Assembly (NCBI RefSeq): GCF_006538885.1
Contig: NZ_BJLY01000003.1
Location: 310,001-374,000, forward strand
Direction: 5' to 3'
DNA length: 64,000 nucleotides
DNA from: Gluconobacter roseus NBRC 3990
Lineage (GTDB): Bacteria > Pseudomonadota > Alphaproteobacteria > Acetobacterales > Acetobacteraceae
Shown: piece by piece, positions 28,091-36,702 of the stretch
Numbering within the stretch: position 1 is the stretch's first letter
Layout: the number at the start of each line of letters is the position of its first letter
Program-made: the position numbers and the translations under genes
Notes under the pieces: generated by a model
What the model was told of the DNA's origin: nothing
The model's input: only the letters and a program-made list of their open reading frames with translations
The model's database searches: none

Positions 28091-29161
28091 CTAGAAGAGC
28101 AGTTCCATCTGGTCACAGGACACGATTTCGGCTGCATGAAAGCCGGAAAGCGTAAGACCCAGCAGGCGCACGCCGGGGACGAATGGAAACAGGGGCGCCA
28201 TGAGGCTTTGACCCGTTTCCAGCAGAACCTCTTCGGACGGGACCGGGGCAGACAGGGTCCGGGCCCGGGTGATCTGGCGGAAATCGGCGTATTTGACCTT
28301 CAGGGTCACGGTCCGCGCCTGAAGCTGCCGGCGCTCCGCACCCGCCCAGAGCTTGGCCGCGATCTGCGCCAGGGCCTTATGCGCGTCAGCTTCGGATTTC
28401 AGGTCCTGAAGATAGGTCTGTTCGGTTCCAAGGGATTTGCGCTCCCGGTTCACCACGACAGGCCGGTGATCAATCCCGCGCGAGATCCCATGATAGAACG
28501 CTGCTGCCTTGCCGAAATGCCGGGTCAGCGTCTCGATGTCGCGCTCCCGCAGATCCGCGCCCGTTTCGATGCCCAGCGCACGCATTTTCCGGGCGGTTGC
28601 CGGGCCGATGCCGTGAAATGCATCGACGGGCAGGCTGGATACGAAATCCGGTCCCATCGCCGGCGTAATGACGAAAAGCCCGTCAGGCTTGCGGTAATCG
28701 GAGGCCAGCTTGGCGAGGAAGCGGTTGTAGGACACGCCGGCCGAGGCGGTTAGTCCGGTCTCAGCGTGAATATCCGCGCGGATACGGTCTGCGACCAGCG
28801 TGGCCGAACCGTAAGCGCCGAGATGATCCGTCAGGTCCAGATAGGCTTCGTCCAGCGACAATGGCTGGATCAGGGGCGTGTAGCGCGAGAAGATGTCATG
28901 GATCTGGGCCGAGACGCTGCGATAGACGTCAAACCGCGCCGGCACGAACACAAGCTCCGGACAGAGGCGCTTGGCTGTGACCGATGGCATGGCTGAGCGG
29001 ACACCAAAGCGCCGGGCCTCATAGCTTGCGGCGGCCACAACGCCCCGTGCCTCGCCCCGTCCCACCGCGAGCGGGCGGCCGCGCAGGGAGGGGTCGTCCC
29101 GCTGTTCGACAGACGCGTAAAATGCGTCCATGTCGATATGCACGATCCGGCGTTGCTCCAT
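28091..29161 (-). CDS. dinB: DNA polymerase IV (Y family)
   Basis: Error-prone translesion polymerase (356 aa). Catalytic blocks are VHIDMDAFYASVEQRDDP at the N-terminus and LSLDEAYLDLT near residue 100, carrying the metal-binding Asp and Glu. The helix-hairpin-helix (about residues 175-200) contains FHGIGPATARKMRALGI. The protein ends in QMELLF, a good match to the sliding-clamp binding motif, so the polymerase should be recruited by the beta clamp. It is divergent from a Nudix gene, with 50 bases between starts; I see no clear LexA box there. Confidence 0.95.
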   Translation of the reverse strand: MEQRRIVHIDMDAFYASVEQRDDPSLRGRPLAVGRGEARGVVAAASYEARRFGVRSAMPSVTAKRLCPELVFVPARFDVYRSVSAQIHDIFSRYTPLIQPLSLDEAYLDLTDHLGAYGSATLVADRIRADIHAETGLTASAGVSYNRFLAKLASDYRKPDGLFVITPAMGPDFVSSLPVDAFHGIGPATARKMRALGIETGADLRERDIETLTRHFGKAAAFYHGISRGIDHRPVVVNRERKSLGTEQTYLQDLKSEADAHKALAQIAAKLWAGAERRQLQARTVTLKVKYADFRQITRARTLSAPVPSEEVLLETGQSLMAPLFPFVPGVRLLGLTLSGFHAAEIVSCDQMELLF

Positions 29162-29211
29162 GATGCAAGTTTCGCCGATTCGGAAGAACGAAACAAGATC
29201 AGGATCTGTCC

Positions 29212-29802
29212 ATGAGCTCCGATAAAAGCCCTGGGAAAAGTCTCGAAGACGCCCGCAAAGACGCCGGTTTCCAGACGCTTTCGACCCGGCTGGCCTATAG
29301 CAATCCCTGGACCGCCCTGCGCGAGGATATCATCGTCCATCCCAACGGAAAGCAGGGTCTTTATGGCATCGTGGAACGTGGCGAGTTCGTTGTGATTCTG
29401 CCACTGCACGCAGATGGGAAAGTCACGCTGATCCAGCAGTTCCGTTATCCCGTGGGCGAGCGGCTGTGGGAGCTGCCAATGGGAATGTGGGAGACGAAAG
29501 AGAACGTCGATCCGGTCGAGCTCGCGCTGGGCGAACTGCGGGAGGAGACCGGGCTGCGCGCCGGCGAGATGATCCATGTCGGCAGCATGTATCAGGGGGC
29601 AGGCTATTCGAACCAGAAAGGGCATGTCTTTCTGGCCCGCAATCTCACGCGCGGTGAGACGGCGCTTGAGGCGACGGAAGAGGACATCACCTGCCACGAT
29701 ATGACGCTGGACGCTTTCGAGACCATGATCCGCAACGGCGAACTGAAATGCATGGTGTCGCTGGCCGCCTTTGCGCTGATCCGGGCAAAAGGCCTGATCT
29801 GA
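29212..29802 (+). CDS. Nudix hydrolase, ADP-ribose pyrophosphatase type
   Basis: Hydrolyses nucleoside diphosphate derivatives, most likely ADP-ribose or an ADP-sugar (196 aa). The domain arrangement matches the NudF/ADPRase group: LIQQFRYPVGERLWELPMG leads into the Nudix box. That box here reads GELREETGL where the consensus is REUxEExGU, so the first arginine is glycine while the metal-binding glutamates are kept. GYSNQKGHVFLARNL follows, typical of ADP-ribose pyrophosphatases. It may still be active, since the missing Arg is structural rather than metal-binding. Confidence 0.86.
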   Translation: MSSDKSPGKSLEDARKDAGFQTLSTRLAYSNPWTALREDIIVHPNGKQGLYGIVERGEFVVILPLHADGKVTLIQQFRYPVGERLWELPMGMWETKENVDPVELALGELREETGLRAGEMIHVGSMYQGAGYSNQKGHVFLARNLTRGETALEATEEDITCHDMTLDAFETMIRNGELKCMVSLAAFALIRAKGLI

Positions 29803-29880
29803 GCGGATTTTTGGCTTTTATTGCGGAACCTGAAGGATATCTGGAGCGCTAGCCTGTCTCCAGATTTGCAGAAGGTCCTG

Positions 29881-30393
29881 ATGGTCGAAACCGCGTCGCC
29901 GTCTCCCGATACCAGCGAAATCATTACCCGGGGTCATCCGACCGATAATGAGCTGCTTGCTTTTTATCGTTCGGAAATCCGGTTCGAGACCGAAGTCGTA
30001 AATGGCCGCCTGCAGGCCCTTCTGGGGTCGCAGGCCTTTCTGGTTATCGCTTATGCGACCGCAATGACCGGTTCCACAAAACGATGGGGCGACAGCATGG
30101 TGCTCCTGCTGCCGCCCCTGTTCTCACTGTTGGGGTTTGTGCTCGCTGTCATGGCGCTGCCGGGGATCCGGGCGGCTTATGCTGCAATCAGGAAATGGGA
30201 AGACAAGCAGCGGGTTCTGCATCAGAGCAGTCCGGACCTGACCGATTTTACTCTGGCCCCGAATGAGAACGAGACCCGTGACATGATGCGCCGCGCCCAG
30301 CGTGGCGCCCTGTTTGCCCATCAGGCCCCGTTCATCTTCATGATCGCCTGGGCGCTGTTCGGGATCATCCCGTTTTATCTGTACCTGAAATAG
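29881..30393 (+). CDS. Membrane protein of unknown function
   Basis: Predicted membrane protein (170 aa) with a cytoplasmic N-terminal part, two central hydrophobic segments (LLGSQAFLVIAYATAMTG and VLLLPPLFSLLGFVLAVMAL), a charged loop and a C-terminal segment FIFMIAWALFGIIPFYLYL. I chose the ATG at 29881; a TTG at 29821 would add 20 residues without a ribosome-binding site. It follows the Nudix gene by 78 bases. I do not recognise the family. Confidence 0.68.
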   Translation: MVETASPSPDTSEIITRGHPTDNELLAFYRSEIRFETEVVNGRLQALLGSQAFLVIAYATAMTGSTKRWGDSMVLLLPPLFSLLGFVLAVMALPGIRAAYAAIRKWEDKQRVLHQSSPDLTDFTLAPNENETRDMMRRAQRGALFAHQAPFIFMIAWALFGIIPFYLYLK

Positions 30394-30395
30394 CG

Positions 30396-30689
30396 TCAGA
30401 TCACGGCGTCAAGAAAGACGACTTCCGATCCGCCCCCTTCGACCAGCGGCGTAATCGTCTGGTTAAACACCTTGCCATGCTCGGTCGCCATGTGGGCCTT
30501 GAAGGCCGCATCGTTCCGGTAGGTTTCTTCGACATGAAACAGGTCGGGGTCCGAGGCGAGCGTATAGACCATGAAACGTTCACAGCCGGGTTCGACGCGA
30601 ACATCCCCAGCCAGTTTTGTCAGCAGATCGCGCAACGTCTCACGCTTGCCGGGCAGGGCTTTGAGCGTGGCGTAAAGGGATTTGGCCAT
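30396..30689 (-). CDS. Antibiotic biosynthesis monooxygenase (YgiN/ABM) family protein
   Basis: Small ferredoxin-like alpha/beta protein (97 aa) of the ABM family, whose members act as quinol monooxygenases or heme-degrading enzymes. The fold is recognised from ATLKALPGKRETLRDLLTKL, then EPGCERFMVYTLASDPDLFHVEETYRN (about residues 34-60) and FKAHMATEHGKVF. Its stop lies two bases from the convergent membrane-protein stop. No metabolic partner is adjacent, so the substrate is open. Confidence 0.85.
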   Translation of the reverse strand: MAKSLYATLKALPGKRETLRDLLTKLAGDVRVEPGCERFMVYTLASDPDLFHVEETYRNDAAFKAHMATEHGKVFNQTITPLVEGGGSEVVFLDAVI

Positions 30690-30769
30690 GACGCGGAACC
30701 TCGTATTGATGAAGGTCTGTCATCATTGAGCCACTGGGCCCGATCTGCAACGGCACAGCTGCGTGAAGG

Positions 30770-31147
30770 CTAGGATTTTTCCAGCAGGGCCTTGCAGCGC
30801 ATCCAGGACATGCGGTCGCGGAAAATGAACAGGACGTAGTAGTCCAGTTCGCGGCTGCGGGTTTTCGTGGTGCGGGTATAGAAGGGATAGACGTCGAACG
30901 GGCCCTGAAGTGCAGCAGGCGCGGGTTCGGACGGCAGGATGCAGTTGACCCGGAACAGCGGCATGTAGACCGCATCGTCCCCGGGGTTGCGCCGCACATG
31001 CCACAGGTTGCGCCGGAACTTCTTCAACCGTTCAGGCAGAAGAAAGACCATCGATTTCTCAATGAATCCTTCTCCGAAATGCTCCGGCCGGTAATACCGC
31101 ATGTCCTCGGGCATGTTACAGAAATGGGGATGGTCCTGAACGATCAT
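30770..31147 (-). CDS. Hypothetical protein
   Basis: Soluble-looking protein (125 aa) rich in aromatic and basic residues, with no signal or membrane segment. Notable stretches are PEDMRYYRPEHFGEGFIEKS and ELDYYVLFIFRDRMSWMRCK. The coding potential is supported by a clean start at 31147 and a compact fit between the PadR gene and the ABM gene on the same strand (gaps of 59 and 80 bases). I do not recognise a family. Confidence 0.6.
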   Translation of the reverse strand: MIVQDHPHFCNMPEDMRYYRPEHFGEGFIEKSMVFLLPERLKKFRRNLWHVRRNPGDDAVYMPLFRVNCILPSEPAPAALQGPFDVYPFYTRTTKTRSRELDYYVLFIFRDRMSWMRCKALLEKS

Positions 31148-31206
31148 GAACCATCCTTTACGGCATTGTGCCTGCCGTTGGGAGAGGTGCTCCGGTGTCT
31201 CAGACC

Positions 31207-32004
31207 TTATTCGGCCTGAGCATTTTTTGAAGACGCCTCGTCAGCAGCCGTGCCACTGATTTCCGCAGCGGCACGGCGCAAGATGGCCACGATCCGCCGC
31301 AGTTCGTCTGCATCCGCCCCGCGGTGGGATTTCAGGGCGGTCTTCAGTGCAAAGCGTGCGTCATGGAATTCCTGTCCCAGCGTCGGGTCGAGGTCGTTGA
31401 TGCCGGTGAAGGCGTCGCGGACATCGGCCATACGGGCGCCGATCCGGCTCATGATGTCGAGGATGCGGGCTGCCTCCTCTTTATTGGCCTCGTGGTGCGC
31501 CTTGCCCTCGTCCGTCAGGCTGTAGAGCTTGCGGTTGCCTTCCTGGGTGACGGCGGCGAGGCCGGTTTCTTCCAGATAGGTGAGGGACGGGTAGATCACG
31601 CCGGGGCTGGGCTTGTAGAAGCCGCCGGAATGCTCTTCGAGGCGCCGGATCAGCTCATAGCCATGGGCAGGGGCCTCTGCGAGCAGGGCAAGGATGACGA
31701 GCTGAAGTTCATCGGCAGTCAGCTTGCGGCCGCGTGTGAAGCCTTCGCCCCCCAGATCGCCGCCAAAGCCCTTGCCGAACCGGCCACCGGAGCGCCCGCC
31801 CCCCATTCTGCCTCCCGGACCACCACGTCCGCCGTGCCGACGGCCGAACTCGCCTTCGCCGCGATCCATGCCGCGATGACGGCCACCGCGCTTTTCGCCT
31901 TCTGCGACAGGACGTCCCATGCGGGCACGGCGATGGCCGCGATGGGGGCGCTGTCCGGCATCCGGACGGTCTGTATTGAAGCGGTCAGTCTTGTGTTTGA
32001 ACAT
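31207..32004 (-). CDS. PadR-family transcriptional regulator with Gly/Arg/His-rich N-terminus
   Basis: Winged-helix regulator (265 aa). The PadR domain begins near residue 93 with LTADELQLVILALLAEAPAH and continues GYELIRRLEEHSGGFYKPS and PSLTYLEETGLAAV, the standard DNA-binding fold. A helical C-terminal region follows, probably for dimerisation. The first 90 residues are an extended low-complexity segment of Arg, Gly and His (for example RRHGGRGGPGGRMGGG), much longer than in ordinary PadR proteins; it could bind nucleic acid or metal. The promoter carries overlapping palindromes, suggesting autoregulation. Confidence 0.88.
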   Translation of the reverse strand: MFKHKTDRFNTDRPDAGQRPHRGHRRARMGRPVAEGEKRGGRHRGMDRGEGEFGRRHGGRGGPGGRMGGGRSGGRFGKGFGGDLGGEGFTRGRKLTADELQLVILALLAEAPAHGYELIRRLEEHSGGFYKPSPGVIYPSLTYLEETGLAAVTQEGNRKLYSLTDEGKAHHEANKEEAARILDIMSRIGARMADVRDAFTGINDLDPTLGQEFHDARFALKTALKSHRGADADELRRIVAILRRAAAEISGTAADEASSKNAQAE

Positions 32005-32016
32005 TGTGTTCTCCTA

Positions 32017-32056
32017 TTCGATATATCGAACGATATAATATCTTAAGATATATCTT
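32017..32056. promoter_or_regulatory. Palindrome cluster at the PadR promoter
   Basis: Three perfect palindromes lie 13 to 52 bases upstream of the PadR start: TTCGATATATCGAA (32017-32030), ATATCTTAAGATAT (32038-32051) and AAGATATATCTT (32045-32056). Two contain the core GATATATC. This is the arrangement expected of a multi-site operator for the adjacent regulator. Confidence 0.65.
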
Positions 32057-32182
32057 CAAGAGGAAAATGCATCCGGATGATTTTTCTGTGGGTCAGTCGC
32101 CCTGCGAGAGGGGCGCCAGCATGAACTCGTGTTTACGTGTCAGCCCATAGCCGCCGGGGCCTGCGGCTGGTATCGGGCAGGG

Positions 32183-32911
32183 ATGGGTAGTCCGATTTCT
32201 CCTCCCCCCGATCCGGAACTGCGTCGCACGCTGCGACAGTTCGTGCCATGGCGTGCGGCCCTGACGATCGGTGCGATGCTGGTGCTGGTAGCAGCCCTCC
32301 AGCGCCTGCCGTTCATCCATCACCTGCTGGAAAACGCGCCGCACTGGCACGAGACGCCGGGCGCGCCGCTGTGGTTCCTGCTGCTGGCCGTGCCCTACAG
32401 CGCCTGCGGACTGCCGCGTCAGGCATTATGTGTGGCGGCAGGGTTGGCCTTCGGGCTGTGGGGCGGGCTTGTCCTGTGTTCGCTGGCCTATATGCTGGGG
32501 GCTGTTATGGCCTATGGATGGGCGAGGGTGCTGGCTCCGGCCGGGTTTCGGGCACGGCTGCATGACAGGCTGGAAGCGGATTATACCGCTTTGGCACGCA
32601 CGCTCCACGCAAAGCCTTTTCGGGCCGTCCTGACACTGCGGCTGATGCCGGTGGGGTCCGCCCTGCTGGTTTCGACGGCGGCGGGACTGTTCGAACTGCC
32701 GCTGCTGCCATTTTCGGTGGCGACATTTCTCGGCGGCCTGCCGCAGACGCTGATTTTTGTGCTGGTTGGGTCGGGAACGCGGATCGGGCATGTCCTTCAG
32801 TTGGGACTTGCGGGAATCCTGTTCGTCGTGTCGGGTGTGCTTGGAGCCATTCTGCTCCGCCAGCATGGCCAGACTGCCCCCAGGGGCAATGCAGATACTC
32901 CAGCTTCCTGA
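32183..32911 (+). CDS. TVP38/TMEM64-family (VTT domain) membrane protein
   Basis: Inner-membrane protein (242 aa) related to DedA and YdjX. The VTT core is visible in YSACGLPRQALCVAAGLAFG followed by GGLVLCSLAYMLGAVMAYGWAR, and later LTLRLMPVGSALLVSTAAGL and FLGGLPQTLIFVLVGSG. Relatives include lipid scramblase-like proteins. I chose the ATG at 32183; the open frame begins at 32129 but those residues are not conserved. It precedes a drug exporter gene by 43 bases. Confidence 0.86.
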   Translation: MGSPISPPPDPELRRTLRQFVPWRAALTIGAMLVLVAALQRLPFIHHLLENAPHWHETPGAPLWFLLLAVPYSACGLPRQALCVAAGLAFGLWGGLVLCSLAYMLGAVMAYGWARVLAPAGFRARLHDRLEADYTALARTLHAKPFRAVLTLRLMPVGSALLVSTAAGLFELPLLPFSVATFLGGLPQTLIFVLVGSGTRIGHVLQLGLAGILFVVSGVLGAILLRQHGQTAPRGNADTPAS

Positions 32912-32954
32912 AGAGCTTCACACCACGTAACCTGAATTGAACAGGCAGACGCGC

Positions 32955-34223
32955 ATGACAGACCAGAACATGACATTCAGACGGGGCGATCCTCTGCCCG
33001 CATGGCTGCCGGTTCTGCTGGGTATTTTTACGGCTGTCGGGCCTGTTTCGACGGATGTCTACCTTCCGGCCCTGCCCGAAATGGAGCGCCAGCTTCATAC
33101 GGCTGCGGGTTCGGGAAGTGCGACGATGGCGGCCTGGGTGATCGGGCTGGCCATCGGACAGATTACCATCGGCCCGATTTCCGACCGGTTCGGTCGCCGC
33201 TGGCCGCTGCTGCTCGGCATGTTGGGCTATACGATTGGTGAAATCGGCTGCGCCATGGCGCCGAGCATGACGTTCCTGTGCATCTGCCGCGTCTTTTCCG
33301 CCATCATGGCCTCGGCCGGACTCGTGGTGCCGAATGCGTGCATCCGCGATCTAACGGAGGGTGATGCCTCGTCGAAAATGATGTCCCGTCTGATCGTCAT
33401 TCAGGGCACCGTGCCGATCCTTGCCCCCATGCTCGGCGGGTTTGCCCTGAAATTCGTGGACTGGCGTGTCATCTTCTGGGTCACGGCCGCTTATGGTGGG
33501 ATCTGTACCCTTCTGCTGATGACAATCTTCCCTGAAACACTCGCCCCGCAGGATCGGCGTGACCTGCGTCCGGTTTCCATCATCGAGCGCTATATCTATA
33601 TCCTGCGCACCCGGAGCTTTATCACGAACGGTCTGGTCTGGAGCTTTCTGGGCTTCGTGACCTTCACCTATCTGACGGCGGCTCCCATGCTGTTTGAGGA
33701 AGTCTTCGGCATGTCGCCGTTCCATTACGGCATGCTGTTCGGGCTGTTCGCGGTCTGCATGATTGGTGCCTCCGCCATCAATGGACAGCTCGTTGGGCGG
33801 GTTAGCACGGGACGGATGCTGTTCAGTGCGCTGGGCGTCAGCCTGGCGGGCTGCGCGATCCTGTTCGTTCTGGCGCTGGTCTCGACCTATGACGTGGACC
33901 CGCAGGGACATATCCGGGGCATCTTTCTCTGGCCACTCATCATTGCGCTCATCATCACTATGGGGCCGACAGGCATTATTGGTCCGAATTCCATGGTGGG
34001 GGTCCTGTCCGAACAGTCCGACCGTGCCGGTTCGGCCTCGGCACTGGCCGGGACAATGCAGTATCTTTTCGGTGCCGTGGCGAGTGCCCTGTTCGGGTTG
34101 ATGCCGGCGGGGACGGCAGTTCCCATGGCCATCTTCCTGTCTTTTGCCTTTGTCGCCGCCATGGGATTCGCGCTGCTGCGTCCCAGATTGCCAGCCGTGG
34201 CAGAACCATCGATCCATTCCTGA
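32955..34223 (+). CDS. MFS multidrug exporter, Bcr/CflA type
   Basis: Twelve-helix proton-coupled exporter (422 aa). The family N-terminus VGPVSTDVYLPALPEMERQL, with the acidic residue in helix 1, is typical of Bcr/CflA drug:H+ antiporters, as is GPISDRFGRRWPLLLGMLGY after helix 2. RVFSAIMASAGLVVPNACIRDL marks helices 4-5. I chose the ATG at 32955; an in-frame TTG at 32937 is possible. A receiver-domain gene follows after 13 bases. Substrates cannot be read from sequence. Confidence 0.92.
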   Translation: MTDQNMTFRRGDPLPAWLPVLLGIFTAVGPVSTDVYLPALPEMERQLHTAAGSGSATMAAWVIGLAIGQITIGPISDRFGRRWPLLLGMLGYTIGEIGCAMAPSMTFLCICRVFSAIMASAGLVVPNACIRDLTEGDASSKMMSRLIVIQGTVPILAPMLGGFALKFVDWRVIFWVTAAYGGICTLLLMTIFPETLAPQDRRDLRPVSIIERYIYILRTRSFITNGLVWSFLGFVTFTYLTAAPMLFEEVFGMSPFHYGMLFGLFAVCMIGASAINGQLVGRVSTGRMLFSALGVSLAGCAILFVLALVSTYDVDPQGHIRGIFLWPLIIALIITMGPTGIIGPNSMVGVLSEQSDRAGSASALAGTMQYLFGAVASALFGLMPAGTAVPMAIFLSFAFVAAMGFALLRPRLPAVAEPSIHS

Positions 34224-34236
34224 AGGATAATTCCTC

Positions 34237-34587
34237 ATGAAGGCTTTGCTTGTCGAAGACGATACCGCGATTGCACTGGTGGTCGAAACGGTTCTGAAGC
34301 GCGAAGGCTGGACGGTGCGTCATGTTCTGGACGGTGCTTCCGCTCTGGAAGGGGATGATGCGCCGGATCTTCTGGTGACGGATCTTAACCTGCCCGGCCC
34401 GCAGAACGGGCTGGAAATTGCACATCTGCTGCGCGAACGCTGCCCGCAGATGGCTGTCGTGCTCATGTCCGGCGATTATGAAGAGAGCGCTATGGCGCCG
34501 CAGGGCATGGCTGTGTTGCCCAAGCCATTCCGAAAAGCGGGGCTTCTTGCGGCCATTGCACAGGCGCAGGATCAGGCCCCGGGTTAG
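34237..34587 (+). CDS. Single-domain response regulator
   Basis: Stand-alone receiver domain (116 aa) with no output domain. The acidic pair is in LLVEDDTAIAL, the phosphoacceptor is Asp49 in VTDLNLPGP, the switch residue is in VLMSGDYEES, and the conserved lysine is in VLPKPFRKAG. It probably acts as a phosphorelay intermediate or regulates a partner by contact. No kinase is adjacent. It follows the drug exporter by 13 bases and may be cotranscribed with it. Confidence 0.92.
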   Translation: MKALLVEDDTAIALVVETVLKREGWTVRHVLDGASALEGDDAPDLLVTDLNLPGPQNGLEIAHLLRERCPQMAVVLMSGDYEESAMAPQGMAVLPKPFRKAGLLAAIAQAQDQAPG

Positions 34588-34675
34588 GCTTTAGGCGCAA
34601 TCCGGACTTGAGTCGGGGGGGAGAGTCCCCTACATGCCGCGCTGTTTGCCATGACCAGATGAAAGCAGTGCCGCC

Positions 34676-35215
34676 ATGTCGTTTCAGGATCCCCAGCCGC
34701 TCGATCTCAAGAATTACATTCGCGAGATCCCGGATTTTCCGAAACCGGGCATCCTGTTTTACGACATCTCGACCTTGATCCGCTCGCCCGATGCCTGGCA
34801 GGTCGCCACCGCCCGTCTGGCCCGCGTGATCGCCGCCTGGCAGCCTGACATGCTGGCCGGGATCGAGAGCCGCGGCTTCCTGACGGCCGCACCGCTCGCC
34901 CTGCGTCTGGGCTGTGGCTTCACGATGCTGCGCAAGCCGGGCAAGCTGCCGGGCAAGACCATTTCCCTGAAATACGGCCTCGAATATGGCGAGGACGAGC
35001 TGCACATTCAGGCTGATGCCATCAAGTCGGGCCAGCGCGTCGTGGTGCTGGACGATCTGCTGGCAACGGGTGGTACGCTCGCGGCCTCCATCGATCTTCT
35101 GCGCAAGGTCGGGGCCGAAGTCGTGGGCGCTTCTGTGCTCATCGAACTGGCGGACCTGAAGGGCCGTGAGAAACTGGACGTTCCGCTGAACGCTCTGATG
35201 ACATACGACGAATAA
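34676..35215 (+). CDS. apt: Adenine phosphoribosyltransferase
   Basis: Purine-salvage enzyme (179 aa) that makes AMP from adenine and PRPP. The N-terminal [20 protein letters not shown] is the family start, [20 protein letters not shown] holds the adenine-binding segment, and [20 protein letters not shown] is the PRPP-binding motif. Length is normal. It is 11 bases ahead of a nitroreductase gene on the same strand. Confidence 0.97.
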   Translation: MSFQDPQPLDLKNYIREIPDFPKPGILFYDISTLIRSPDAWQVATARLARVIAAWQPDMLAGIESRGFLTAAPLALRLGCGFTMLRKPGKLPGKTISLKYGLEYGEDELHIQADAIKSGQRVVVLDDLLATGGTLAASIDLLRKVGAEVVGASVLIELADLKGREKLDVPLNALMTYDE

Positions 35216-35226
35216 GGAAACACCAG

Positions 35227-36057
35227 ATGTCGGGCACTTCTTCCGAACGGATTTCCACGCTGTGGCAGACACGGTACCGTACACCGGCGCCGAAAACCCT
35301 GCCGGACAACGCGGTGCTCGACCTGCTGCTGTCGCATCATTCGGTCCGGGCCTATCTGCCCGACGCCCTGCCTGAAGGCACGCTGGAAGCTGGTATTGCC
35401 GCGGCGTCCTCAGCCGCTACGTCCAGCAATCTTCAGGTCTGGTCCGTCGTGGCCGTTGAAAATCCGGAAACGCGCGCCCGACTGGCCGAACTCTGCGGCA
35501 ACCAGAAGCATATCGAGGTCGCGCCGCTGTTCCTGGCCTGGATCGTTGATCTGGCCCGGCTGGAGCGGATCGCCGATCGGGCAGGGATGGGGCACGAGGC
35601 GCTCGACTATCAGGAGACGTTCCTCATGGCGACGCTCGATACCGGGATCGCCGCTCAGAACGCCGTGACCGCGTTCGAATCCCTCGGTTTGGGCACGGTC
35701 TATATCGGCGGCCTGCGCAACCATCCCGAAGAAGTCGCCACGCTCCTGTCCCTTCCGCCGCGCTCGGTTGCGGTCGTGGGACTCTGTGTCGGCAAACCCG
35801 ATCCGGCCGCCCAGAACGGCTACAAACCCCGTCTGGGACAGGGCGTCGTCCTGCACCGCGAGCGTTACAGCACGGAAAACGAGGCAGAAGGGATTGCGGC
35901 CTATGACCGCATCGCGGACGATTACCAGAAGGAACAGGGTCTGACCTCGCGGGCCTGGTCGGAAACGGTCGCCAAGCGGGTGGATAGCTTCAGGGGCCTG
36001 AGCGGACGGCATGTCATGCGCACGGTCCTGCACCGGCTCGGCTTTCCGCTCCGCTAA
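35227..36057 (+). CDS. Nitroreductase-family NADPH flavin oxidoreductase (NfsA/Frp-like)
   Basis: FMN-dependent oxidoreductase (276 aa) of the group that reduces nitroaromatics, quinones or free flavin with NADPH. The family N-terminal block HHSVRAYLPDALPEGTLEA, the FMN segment AASSAATSSNLQVWSVV and the central GLGTVYIGGLRNHPEEVATL with PRSVAVVGLCVGKPD are typical. I chose the ATG at 35227, 11 bases after apt. The physiological substrate is unknown. Confidence 0.87.
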   Translation: MSGTSSERISTLWQTRYRTPAPKTLPDNAVLDLLLSHHSVRAYLPDALPEGTLEAGIAAASSAATSSNLQVWSVVAVENPETRARLAELCGNQKHIEVAPLFLAWIVDLARLERIADRAGMGHEALDYQETFLMATLDTGIAAQNAVTAFESLGLGTVYIGGLRNHPEEVATLLSLPPRSVAVVGLCVGKPDPAAQNGYKPRLGQGVVLHRERYSTENEAEGIAAYDRIADDYQKEQGLTSRAWSETVAKRVDSFRGLSGRHVMRTVLHRLGFPLR

Positions 36058-36382
36058 ACGTGAAGCCTAGGGCCGGAAAAGAAATTCTTTCTCCGTCGAA
36101 GTTCTTAAAGAAGTTAAAGATCTGTTTTTCAGGGATTTGATGCAATTACTGGAAGGTGAAAATAAATCTTTTCTACGAAAACTTCTCATATGAAATATGC
36201 AGAGCGGGTTTTATTTTGAGCTTGCTTCCCGGCCAAATGTTCAGGCATATTCTGAGTGCAGCTGTTTTTCTGGCTGGAGAATATCGTCGATCGCTCATTC
36301 GCGTGATCGCACCTTCCCTCTCTGAAAAAACTGATTACGTGAATGTTTGCGCGTAAAGCTGCGTTATCAAAGGAGACCTGCA
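36058..36382. other. AT-rich non-coding region and cspA leader
   Basis: This 325-base stretch is clearly richer in A/T than its surroundings and holds no gene I can support. It most likely contains the cold-shock gene promoter and a long structured 5' leader, as is usual for cspA. TTGCTT and CATATT spaced 18 bases apart (36222-36251) are a weak promoter candidate. AAGGAGA at 36370-36376 is a strong ribosome-binding site for cspA. Confidence 0.5.
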
Positions 36383-36589
36383 ATGGCGACAGGTACAGTA
36401 AAGTGGTTCAACGCCACGAAGGGCTTCGGTTTCATCCAGCCCAGCGACGGCACCACAGACGTTTTCGTTCACATTTCTGCTCTCGAAAAAGCCGGGTTGC
36501 AGAACCTGAATGAAGGCCAGCAGGTCTCTTACGAGATTGAAGACGGCCGCAACGGACGCAAGTCCGCAGGAAGCCTCAAGGCGCTCTGA
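36383..36589 (+). CDS. cspA: Cold-shock domain protein
   Basis: Single OB-fold RNA-binding protein (68 aa) that melts RNA structure and can act as an antiterminator. The RNP1 motif KGFGFIQP and RNP2 motif VFVHISAL are both present, after GTVKWFNATKG. The ATG at 36383 follows AAGGAGA. It has a long AT-rich leader and its own terminator, so it is monocistronic. Confidence 0.97.
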   Translation: MATGTVKWFNATKGFGFIQPSDGTTDVFVHISALEKAGLQNLNEGQQVSYEIEDGRNGRKSAGSLKAL

Positions 36590-36592
36590 CAG

Positions 36593-36618
36593 AATGGTGG
36601 CTCCGGCCACCATTTTTC
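36593..36618 (+). terminator. Terminator after cspA
   Basis: AATGGTGG (36593-36600) pairs with CCACCATT (36607-36614) across a short CTCCGG loop and is followed by TTTC. It begins four bases after the cspA stop codon. Confidence 0.85.
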
Positions 36619-36702
36619 GTTTCCGGCACTTTTCCACGCCATCGCTTTCGCGCAGACGCACGGTATAACAGCGGCTCTGACCTGCTGTGCCGGAGCCGCG
36701 CC

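Noticed and set aside
36156-36356. Possible 66-codon peptide in the cspA leader
   Set aside because: It lacks a ribosome-binding site, lies in AT-rich leader DNA and has no family similarity.
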